A stretch of DNA of 64,000 nucleotides from Croceivirga sp009797885 (GTDB lineage: Bacteria > Bacteroidota > Bacteroidia > Flavobacteriales > Flavobacteriaceae). Below the pieces are notes generated by a model. It saw nothing but the letters and a program-made list of their open reading frames with translations. It made no database searches and was not told the origin of the DNA. Below are positions 18,711-26,172 of the stretch, piece after piece (the stretch's first letter is position 1; each line of letters opens with the position of its first letter). The translations under genes were made by a program, and so were the position numbers. Where the stretch lies: positions 4,340,001-4,404,000 of the forward strand of contig AP035880.1 of assembly GCA_045866215.1 (NCBI GenBank), given 5' to 3'.

Positions 18711-19507
18711 ACTATGAAATGAGGATTCAATAATTCTTTCTTATTATATTTGAGTTCTTTCCCTGTATCCTTTGAGAGTACCTTTAGCCCGACAGCCATA
18801 CAAATAGCCTGGCCAGCGGCAGTATCCCATTCCATGGTGGGTGCCAGTCTTGGATAGAGATCGGCTTTACCCTCGGCCACTAGACAGAACTTTAGCGAAC
18901 TGCCCTTTGAAACTATTTCAACGTCGTCATATTTAGTCTTCAATTCTGTAAGAAAATCTACGGTATCATCATTCATGTGAGAACGACTACCAACAATGCG
19001 AATTTTTTTCCGATCAACAGTTGAAGGTTGGATACGATCCTTTTCACTGAAAAGTCCACCGATTATTTCGTGATTTTCATCCAATATTGTTTTGTAAGCG
19101 ACTCCATCTTTGACCTTGGCATAATACAGTTCCCGGGTTACCGGGGTGTAAATCACCCCTGATGTTGGTGTTCCCCCTTCGCAAAGGGCGATGTTAACGG
19201 TAAATTCGCCATTTCGTTTCACGAACTCTTTGGTACCATCAAGGGGGTCCACTATCCAGCACGTCGTCCATGACCTTCTAATGGATTCTTCCTCGGTTTT
19301 TACTTCTTCACTAATAATAGGAAAGGGAGTTTGGTCCAAATGTTTGTTGATGATTTCGCTTGAAATCAAATCGGCCTCCGTCAAAGGCGAGGAATCTTCT
19401 TTTGAAGATACCTCAAAATCAGGCTTGTTATAAACCTTCAGTATTGCCATGCCGGCCTCAATAGATGCTGCAATCGCTGTTAGAAAAAAATCTTTTTTTG
19501 AATCCAT
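18701..19507 (-). CDS. cysQ: 3'(2'),5'-bisphosphate nucleotidase
   Basis: A 268-residue inositol-monophosphatase-fold enzyme. Metal-binding motifs are visible: ISEEVK near residues 65-70, the DPLDGTKEF signature at residues 87-95 and WDTAAGQAI near residue 227. CysQ dephosphorylates 3'-phosphoadenosine 5'-phosphate (PAP), the by-product of PAPS-dependent sulfotransferases, to AMP. This relieves inhibition and recycles the nucleotide. It is the first gene of the sulfate-activation block, 79 bases after the UDP-uronate epimerase gene, and its end overlaps the DUF2061 gene. Confidence 0.95.
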   Translation of the reverse strand: MDSKKDFFLTAIAASIEAGMAILKVYNKPDFEVSSKEDSSPLTEADLISSEIINKHLDQTPFPIISEEVKTEEESIRRSWTTCWIVDPLDGTKEFVKRNGEFTVNIALCEGGTPTSGVIYTPVTRELYYAKVKDGVAYKTILDENHEIIGGLFSEKDRIQPSTVDRKKIRIVGSRSHMNDDTVDFLTELKTKYDDVEIVSKGSSLKFCLVAEGKADLYPRLAPTMEWDTAAGQAICMAVGLKVLSKDTGKELKYNKKELLNPHFIVCQ

Positions 19508-19586
19508 AACACCTTTTTCTAGAACATCTGTTCAATTTCGTTCTTGAGTCGTAAATCAAAAAAGAACCACGCTAAATCAACTTCAA

Positions 19587-20606
19587 CTAGGCATAGTAGT
19601 TTTTATACCAATCTATGAAATGCGCTATGCCTTCCTTTACAGGAGTATTTGGACTGTAGCCATGGTCGGTGATCAGATCATTCACATCGGCCCAGGTTCT
19701 CACCACGTCCCCAGGTTGCATGGGCAACATATCTTTTTTTGCGTTAACCCCTAAACATTCTTCTATGGATTGAATAAAATCCATAAGTTTTACGGATTGA
19801 TTGTTCCCTATATTATATACCTTATACGGTACGTCAGCTGTTTGATTGGCTGTATCCGATTCGATGATTTTTGTAACGCCTTCAACAATATCATCGATAT
19901 AGGTGAAATCACGTTCAAGTTGGCCGTTATTAAAGACCTTAATGGGCCTATCATTTAAAATGGCATCCGTGAACAGAAACATGGCCATGTCTGGTCTTCC
20001 CCATGGACCATATACCGTAAAAAAGCGAAGCCCAGTGGTCGGAAGATTGAACAAATGACTATAAGTATGAGCCATCAATTCGTTGCTTTTTTTTGTTGCT
20101 GCATAAAGACTTACGGGGTTGTCTACGCGATCTTTTGTTTCAAAAGGGACCTTTTCATTGGCCCCATAAACACTTGAACTGCTCGCGTATACCAAATGTT
20201 TAATATTGTTATGGCGAGAGGCCTCCAATATATTTAAGAACCCTACCAAATTGCTGTCAATATAGGCCTCAGGATTTTCCAGACTGTAACGAACACCTGC
20301 CTGTGCCGCCAAGTTACAGACAATATCAAACGATTCCGTTTTGAAGAGTTCAGGAAGATTTTTGCGGTCTTCCAAGGCCATTCTTACAAAACTAAACTTT
20401 GTATGGGTACCACTCTGCACGGGTACATTATAATTTTTTGCCTTCTCTTCCGAGATACCGAGTTCTTTAAGTCTGTCAAATTTTAGTTTTGTGTCGTAAT
20501 AATCATTGATATTATCAAGACCGACCACGTTGTGACTTTTTTCTAAAAGACTTTTACAAACGTGGTAACCTATAAAACCGGCTGCCCCGGTCACCAAAAT
20601 TTTCAT
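19587..20606 (-). CDS. UDP-glucuronate 4-epimerase (CapI/LspL type)
   Basis: A 339-residue extended SDR: GAAGFIGYHVCKSL near residue 7, DNINDYYDTKLK (characteristic of UDP-glucuronate epimerases), the LAAQAGVRYSLENP block, SSSSVYG and catalytic YAATK (Tyr168, Lys172), then FFTVYGPWGRPDMA. It converts UDP-GlcA to UDP-GalA. Its start overlaps the upstream UDP-glucose dehydrogenase stop by four bases, so the two consecutive steps UDP-Glc to UDP-GlcA to UDP-GalA are encoded as a coupled pair. The galacturonate product matches the presence of a PL1-type lyase gene in the locus. Confidence 0.92.
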   Translation of the reverse strand: MKILVTGAAGFIGYHVCKSLLEKSHNVVGLDNINDYYDTKLKFDRLKELGISEEKAKNYNVPVQSGTHTKFSFVRMALEDRKNLPELFKTESFDIVCNLAAQAGVRYSLENPEAYIDSNLVGFLNILEASRHNNIKHLVYASSSSVYGANEKVPFETKDRVDNPVSLYAATKKSNELMAHTYSHLFNLPTTGLRFFTVYGPWGRPDMAMFLFTDAILNDRPIKVFNNGQLERDFTYIDDIVEGVTKIIESDTANQTADVPYKVYNIGNNQSVKLMDFIQSIEECLGVNAKKDMLPMQPGDVVRTWADVNDLITDHGYSPNTPVKEGIAHFIDWYKNYYA

Positions 20607-22000
20607 GATTGCCCTATTTTGTAATATTTAAACCCGATATCTTCCATTTTTTTTGTTTCCAACAAACGTCGGCCGTCAAAAAGGAAGGCAGGTTTTAACA
20701 TATGTTCAAAGACTTTTTCCCAGTCCAATGTTTTGAACTCGTCCCATTCCGTCATTATAGCCACGGCATGTGCTTTTTCGGTTGCTTTAATGGGGTCTTT
20801 GACTACTTTCAATAATTCTCTGGTTAGGCTTGAATCTCGACTTCCCAAGTAATCAAGGTCGGCATAGATCTGATCTTCTGATACTTTAGGGTCATAAACA
20901 ACAATCTCCGCTTTCTCCTCCAGCAGTGCGTCGGCAACATAGATAGCAGCGGATTCCCGAGTATCATTGGTATCCTTTTTGAATGCCCAACCGTACATAA
21001 CAATTTTCTTTCCAGAAACCGTGTTGTAAAGTGTGGTTACGATATTCTCCGCGAAACGGCGTTTTTGGTAATCGTTCATTATAATCACCTGCTCCCAATA
21101 ATCAGCTACTTCTGTCAATCCATAACTTCGGGCAATGTATACCAGATTTAGGATGTCTTTTTGAAAACAGGAGCCACCAAAACCCACCGAAGCTTGCAAA
21201 AACTTTGGGCCTATTCTACTATCAAAACCGATGGCTTTTGATACTTCTTGCACGTTGGCGTCCGTCTTTTCACAAAGGGCGGAAATCGAATTGATGGAAG
21301 AGACCCTCTGTGCCAAGAAGGCGTTGGCCACCAATTTTGATAACTCGGAGGACCATACATTGGTCTGTAATATTTTCTCCTTGGGAATCCAATTTTCATA
21401 GACACCACTCAGCGCATCTTTGGCTTCTTGGCCAGTAGGGGTGTCATCGCCACCTATTAAGACCCTATCAGCATTGAGAAGGTCATCGACCGCCGTGCCT
21501 TCAGCCAAAAATTCCGGATTGGAAAGTATCTCAAAATGCACTCCTTTACCTGTATTGTCCAATATGCTTTTTATCGCTTGGGCCGTTCTGACCGGCAAGG
21601 TGGATTTTTCAACCACTATTTTGTCATCTTTGGCTACCTCTGCAATATTTCTTGCACATAGCTCAATATATTTTAAATCTGCCGCCTGACCTTTTCCCTT
21701 ACCATACGTTTTTGTTGGTGTATTGACCGAAATAAAAATCATTTGGGCCTTATCAATGGCCTTATCGACCTCGGTTGAGAAGAAAAGGTTTTTGTTTCTG
21801 TTCTCAGCAACGATTTCTTTAAGTCCCGGTTCATATATGGGAAGCCTGTCAAGATCTTCGTCGTTCCAGTCGTCAATTCGTTTTTGATTTATATCAACCA
21901 CCGTAATATTGATATCAGGACATTGATTCGCGATAACCGCCATGGTAGGTCCTCCAACGTATCCTGCTCCAATACAGCATATTTCCGTAATTCTCTTCAT
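20603..22000 (-). CDS. ugd: UDP-glucose 6-dehydrogenase
   Basis: A 465-residue dehydrogenase of the long, eukaryote-like UGDH type. The NAD loop is GAGYVGGPT at residues 11-19, the active-site region contains SNPEFLAEGTA near residue 160, and catalytic Cys278 lies in VGFGGSCFQKD. It oxidises UDP-glucose to UDP-glucuronate with two NAD+. It is the promoter-proximal gene of the long minus-strand arm, facing the aminotransferase gene across a 267-base divergent region. The next gene uses its product. Confidence 0.95.
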   Translation of the reverse strand: MKRITEICCIGAGYVGGPTMAVIANQCPDINITVVDINQKRIDDWNDEDLDRLPIYEPGLKEIVAENRNKNLFFSTEVDKAIDKAQMIFISVNTPTKTYGKGKGQAADLKYIELCARNIAEVAKDDKIVVEKSTLPVRTAQAIKSILDNTGKGVHFEILSNPEFLAEGTAVDDLLNADRVLIGGDDTPTGQEAKDALSGVYENWIPKEKILQTNVWSSELSKLVANAFLAQRVSSINSISALCEKTDANVQEVSKAIGFDSRIGPKFLQASVGFGGSCFQKDILNLVYIARSYGLTEVADYWEQVIIMNDYQKRRFAENIVTTLYNTVSGKKIVMYGWAFKKDTNDTRESAAIYVADALLEEKAEIVVYDPKVSEDQIYADLDYLGSRDSSLTRELLKVVKDPIKATEKAHAVAIMTEWDEFKTLDWEKVFEHMLKPAFLFDGRRLLETKKMEDIGFKYYKIGQS

Positions 22001-22267
22001 GAAATTATTTTGTTCATTGAGCGTGCAAAGATTAGTAAATAACTTAACATTTAATAAAATATTGTCGACAAATGAATGATTAAAGCGACAAGATGTTTAG
22101 CTATCGGATAAGGGACTTCAACTCGATTTGTTTGGGTTAAAAAAAGCCCTTTAACCGATATTTTTTTAGTATTAATCGAATTATACCCAAATTTTGACTT
22201 GGGCTTCAAAACTATAGCTAATTTGGCGATGTATTTGAATTGAATCTTACTGAAATTTAACTTTGTT
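22001..22267. promoter_or_regulatory. Divergent promoter region of the two polysaccharide arms
   Basis: This 267-base AT-rich gap separates ugd (minus) from the aminotransferase gene (plus) and must hold both start signals. On plus, a flavobacterial-like pair is possible: TTG in GACTTGGGC followed about 18 bases later by TAATTTG. On minus, TAATCTTTG lies about 30 bases before ugd. Neither matches TAnnTTTG exactly. A 7-base inverted repeat GGTTAAA (22135-22141) / TTTAACC (22150-22156) sits mid-region and could be an operator or a small hairpin. Confidence 0.5.
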
Positions 22268-23392
22268 GTGACACTAACTAAGATTTGGCTTTCCTCCCCC
22301 CACATGGGAAGCAACGAACAAAGTTTCGTAGAAGAAGCTTTTAGAACCAATTGGATTGCACCTCTTGGTCCAAATGTATCTGGATTTGAGAAGTCCATTG
22401 AGGATTATCTGGGAAATGACGTGCATGTTGCGGCCTTGAGCTCTGGCACAGCGGCCATACATCTTGGACTCAAGTTATTGGAGGTTGGTCCTGGTGATGA
22501 GGTGTTGTGTCAAAGTTTTACTTTTTCGGCTTCCGCCAATCCAATTACCTACCTAGGCGCCCGACCTGTTTTCATTGATAGCGAGCTGGAAACTTGGAAT
22601 ATGTCACCTGAACTTTTGGAGATGGCTATTCTTCAACGTTTGGAAGCTGGTGTAAAACCCAAAGCCATAATTGCCGTACATTTATATGGAATGCCCTACA
22701 AAGTTGGAGAAATTCATGCCATAGGCGAAAAGTATGGTATTCCCATATTGGAAGATAGCGCAGAGGCCCTAGGAAGTTCTTGGGCCGGTCAAAACTGCGG
22801 TACCTTTGGTGAGATCGCCATACTCTCTTTCAACGGCAATAAAATCATAACTACGTCTGGAGGGGGTGCTCTAGTATCCAAGGACATAAACAAAAAGGAA
22901 AAAGCCGTTTTCCTGGCCACCCAAGCCAGGGATAACGCGCCACATTATCAGCATTCTGAAATTGGTCACAATTATCGGATGAGCAATGTTTTGGCAGGAA
23001 TTGGAAGGGGACAAATGGAAGTCCTGGAAGATAGGGTAGCGGGAAGGAGAAGGAATTACAGGTATTACCTTGAAGAACTTAATGATATCGAGGGCTTATC
23101 CTTTCTGCCTGAACCACAAGGGATGTTTTCCAATCGATGGCTGAGTTGTATTCTTACCCCTTCTTTTGCGATAAGGGAAGAAATTCGGAAGGCACTGGCC
23201 AATGAGAACATAGAGTCAAGACCACTATGGAAACCCATGCATTTGCAGCCCGTTTTCGAAAACGTGCCAAGTTTTGCAGATGGTACCTCGGAAGACTTGT
23301 TTGAAAGGGGGCTGTGCTTACCAAGTGGGTCCAATCTTTCTCTTGAAGATTTAGAACGAGTGATACAAATTATTAAATTCACTTTAGAATGA
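22268..23392 (+). CDS. PLP-dependent UDP-sugar aminotransferase (DegT/DnrJ/EryC1/StrS; PglE-like)
   Basis: A 374-residue fold-type-I aminotransferase. I place the start at a GTG (22268) because the following MTLTKIWLSSPHMGSNEQ matches the typical N-terminus of PglE-like enzymes. No in-frame ATG exists upstream before a stop; the first ATG, at residue 13, would remove conserved sequence. The FNGNKIITTSGGGA block holds the PLP lysine (Lys192), and EDSAEALGS the ring-binding Asp. It aminates the 4-keto sugar made by the dehydratase encoded next, giving a UDP-4-amino-4,6-dideoxy-GlcNAc-type precursor. It overlaps that gene by four bases. The usual partner acetyltransferase and sugar transferase genes are not in the window. 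Confidence 0.9.
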   Translation: MTLTKIWLSSPHMGSNEQSFVEEAFRTNWIAPLGPNVSGFEKSIEDYLGNDVHVAALSSGTAAIHLGLKLLEVGPGDEVLCQSFTFSASANPITYLGARPVFIDSELETWNMSPELLEMAILQRLEAGVKPKAIIAVHLYGMPYKVGEIHAIGEKYGIPILEDSAEALGSSWAGQNCGTFGEIAILSFNGNKIITTSGGGALVSKDINKKEKAVFLATQARDNAPHYQHSEIGHNYRMSNVLAGIGRGQMEVLEDRVAGRRRNYRYYLEELNDIEGLSFLPEPQGMFSNRWLSCILTPSFAIREEIRKALANENIESRPLWKPMHLQPVFENVPSFADGTSEDLFERGLCLPSGSNLSLEDLERVIQIIKFTLE

Positions 23393-25350
23393 TACAAAAC
23401 TACCTCACTGGAAAAGTTGAAAGGTACGCTTCAAAATGGTTGGTGCTTGCCGTGGACGTCTCAATTGTAGCCATATCATTTGTCCTATCCTATTTTATTA
23501 GATTCAACCTCACATTTGATTTTGATGTCGAAAAACTTTTTGTACAGATACCTTGGATATCGCTTATTGCCTTATGTTCTTTTTTGATTGTCGGTTCGTA
23601 CAAGGGAATTGTGAGACATACAGGGGTTCGGGATGTTTACAATATTTTCAATGCCATCTGTCTGGCCAGTATATTGACCATATTCCTGATAATTGCGAAC
23701 AAAAAATTTCAACTTGCAGAAAATTTCACCATACCACTCTCCATTATAATAATCAATAGCCTTATTAGTTTTATGGCCTTGGTGACATTACGGTACGTTT
23801 TCAAAACATTATTCTTGAGTATGCTCAATGAAAATGGGGTCAATTCATCCAAGAATGTATTGATCTATGGAGCAGGGGAGTCAGGAATTTTGACTTATGG
23901 CGCCATTACCAACCATTCCAAAAGTAATGTTAAGGTCATAGGGTATATTGACAATGATAAGAAAAAGATCGGTAAACTGATAAATGGGGTAATCGTTTAT
24001 TCTCCGGAAATACTGACCGAGGAATTTATTGTAAAAAAAGGTATTTCGGAAATAATCTTTTGTATCCAGAATATAACACACCAGCGGTTAAAGAAATTGG
24101 TGGAAGGACTTGTAGACTATCCTTTGGTAGTAAAAATTGTACCTCCCGTAGAGGATTGGATCAATGGGGAATTGAAGGCTTCCCAAATTAAAAATGTACA
24201 AATTGAGGACTTATTGAACAGAGCGCCTATAAACATTGCCAACTCCAATATAAGTGAGGAACTCAATGGCAAGAGTATTTTTGTTACAGGTGGTGCGGGC
24301 TCAATAGGCAGTGAAATAGTACGGCAGATATGCAATTATAAATACAAATCCCTGATTATTATAGATCAGGCAGAATCAGCACTTTACGATCTTCAACAAG
24401 AACTCAAGCAAAAAGGGTTCCAGAACTTTGTTCCTGTAGTGGGGGATGTTCGTGATAAAAAGAGAATGAATATGCTTTTTGACGAACACAAACCTCAAAT
24501 GGTCTTTCACGCGGCTGCATATAAACATGTTCCCTTGATGGAAGGGAACAGTTATGAAGCTGTAAAAATAAATATTGCCGGAACCAAAAATATTGTCGAC
24601 CTAGCTTCAGCACATAATATAGATAAGTTTGTTTTGGTCTCTACGGACAAAGCGGTTAACCCAACCAATATCATGGGGGCCAGTAAACGCATTGCGGAGA
24701 TTTACGTTAGTTGCATGCAACGGCAGGAAAATAATGGAACCAAATATATTACAACCCGTTTTGGAAACGTTTTGGGCTCAAATGGTTCCGTAATACCACT
24801 GTTTAGAAGACAAATTGAGCAAGGCGGCCCTTTAACGGTCACACACAAAGATATTACACGTTATTTCATGACCATACCGGAAGCTTCCCAACTCGTTTTG
24901 GAAGCTGGTGCCATGGGTCAGGGCGGAGAGATTTTCATTTTTGACATGGGTGAATCAGTGAAAATTTTTGATTTGGCAAAAAATATGATCAAACTTTCTG
25001 GCTTGCGTTACCCTGAGGATATCGATATTTCCATCACCGGCTTAAGACCAGGTGAGAAGTTGTACGAGGAATTATTGGCAAACGGAGAAAACACACTGCC
25101 CACCTATCATAAAAAAATAAAAATTGGTAAAACCAGGGAATTGGAATATGGAAAACTAAAATCCCTCATAGACGAGCTTTGTATTGCCAATATGTTTTTT
25201 GGAAATAATACGGTGCAGCTAATGAAGCATATTGTTCCAGAATTTATATCGAACAACTCTGAATTTTGCAAATTGGATAAGAAAGAAAACACTACTTTTG
25301 AGACAGAAGGCAAAATTAAGGCAGAGCAACCCCACAGCGCACTAAATTAA
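23389..25350 (+). CDS. UDP-GlcNAc 4,6-dehydratase, membrane form (WbpM/PglF/CapD type)
   Basis: A 653-residue protein. Four N-terminal membrane helices (about residues 15-145) are followed by a CoA-binding-like Rossmann domain with YGAGESG near residue 163, then the catalytic SDR domain with TGGAGSIGSEIVRQI near residue 300. The catalytic block is STDKAVNPTNIMGASKR, where Met replaces the usual SDR Tyr (MxxxK), as in PglF and WbpM. It converts UDP-GlcNAc to the 4-keto-6-deoxy sugar for the neighbouring aminotransferase. The start overlaps the aminotransferase stop by four bases. Substrate is inferred from family and context. Confidence 0.92.
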   Translation: MIQNYLTGKVERYASKWLVLAVDVSIVAISFVLSYFIRFNLTFDFDVEKLFVQIPWISLIALCSFLIVGSYKGIVRHTGVRDVYNIFNAICLASILTIFLIIANKKFQLAENFTIPLSIIIINSLISFMALVTLRYVFKTLFLSMLNENGVNSSKNVLIYGAGESGILTYGAITNHSKSNVKVIGYIDNDKKKIGKLINGVIVYSPEILTEEFIVKKGISEIIFCIQNITHQRLKKLVEGLVDYPLVVKIVPPVEDWINGELKASQIKNVQIEDLLNRAPINIANSNISEELNGKSIFVTGGAGSIGSEIVRQICNYKYKSLIIIDQAESALYDLQQELKQKGFQNFVPVVGDVRDKKRMNMLFDEHKPQMVFHAAAYKHVPLMEGNSYEAVKINIAGTKNIVDLASAHNIDKFVLVSTDKAVNPTNIMGASKRIAEIYVSCMQRQENNGTKYITTRFGNVLGSNGSVIPLFRRQIEQGGPLTVTHKDITRYFMTIPEASQLVLEAGAMGQGGEIFIFDMGESVKIFDLAKNMIKLSGLRYPEDIDISITGLRPGEKLYEELLANGENTLPTYHKKIKIGKTRELEYGKLKSLIDELCIANMFFGNNTVQLMKHIVPEFISNNSEFCKLDKKENTTFETEGKIKAEQPHSALN

Positions 25351-25372
25351 ATAGTTTAATACTCCTTGTTTC

Positions 25373-26149
25373 ATGAAAAAAAATTATTCGATGTTATTCG
25401 GTAGGGTAATTCCTGTGATTGTTCTGATCGTACTGTCTTCCTGTGCTTCCAGGAAAGAGGTAGTTTATTTTCAGGACACTGGGAATTTTGAAACCTTGGT
25501 CAATGACAACTCCTTTGTCTCTAAGTTTAAAGTTGATGATTTAATATCGATTCATGTATCTTCTTTAAACCCCGAAGCGAGTGCACCATTCAATCTATTT
25601 AGAGGGGCCGGGGAGGGTGGTTTTCAAGCAGAACAAGTGGATTATTTGGTCGACCAGGCCGGGGAGATAGACTTTCCCGTTATTGGAAAACTAAAGGTCG
25701 AAGGATTATCACCAGACGAACTACGCCAGTTATTACGGGGTAAACTATCCGAATATTTAAAAGACCCCATCATCAATATTAGATTGCGTAATTTTACGGT
25801 CTCTGTCCTTGGAGAGGTCTCCAGACCTGGCACATATCCAGTCAATGGAGAGCAGATTACAATTCTTGAAGCTCTTGGTTTTGCCGGTGATTTAACGATA
25901 AGGGGAAAAAGAGAGAATGTACTGGTAATTCGAGACTTTAACGGCACCAAGGTTTATAACCGTATCGATTTAACTTCAAAAAATATGGTAAAGTCGCCTG
26001 TTTATTATTTGACTCAAAATGATGTTGTCTACGTTGAACCTAATAAGTCAGGAATTAAGGAGACGTCATTAGACTCCCGTACTGGAATTTATGTTTCCCT
26101 TGTTTCAGTTTTAATAACATCTACGGTAATTCTTATAACCAGAAATTAA
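25373..26149 (+). CDS. wza: Outer-membrane polysaccharide export lipoprotein (Wza type)
   Basis: A 258-residue lipoprotein: signal peptide with Cys24 in LSSCASRK, the polysaccharide-export N-terminal domain (FKVDDLISIHVSSLNPE, then DQAGEIDFPVIGKLKVEGL) and an SLBB domain beginning NFTVSVLGEVSRPGTYPV near residue 142. The C-terminus ends in a hydrophobic stretch that may be the outer-membrane helix. Wza-type proteins form the translocon through which capsule or exopolysaccharide leaves the cell. It is followed 23 bases later by the Wzc-like kinase that docks on it. Confidence 0.95.
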   Translation: MKKNYSMLFGRVIPVIVLIVLSSCASRKEVVYFQDTGNFETLVNDNSFVSKFKVDDLISIHVSSLNPEASAPFNLFRGAGEGGFQAEQVDYLVDQAGEIDFPVIGKLKVEGLSPDELRQLLRGKLSEYLKDPIINIRLRNFTVSVLGEVSRPGTYPVNGEQITILEALGFAGDLTIRGKRENVLVIRDFNGTKVYNRIDLTSKNMVKSPVYYLTQNDVVYVEPNKSGIKETSLDSRTGIYVSLVSVLITSTVILITRN

Positions 26150-26172
26150 TCTCTGAAATAAAAGCTTGATAC

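Noticed and set aside
15519..19507. Assimilatory sulfate reduction operon
   Set aside because: No PAPS or APS reductase, sulfite reductase or sulfate transporter gene is present, and both flanks are polysaccharide genes.
22051..22398. 115-codon minus-strand frame in the ugd/aminotransferase gap
   Set aside because: It overlaps the conserved start of the aminotransferase in antisense and fills a divergent promoter region. The peptide has no recognisable motif.
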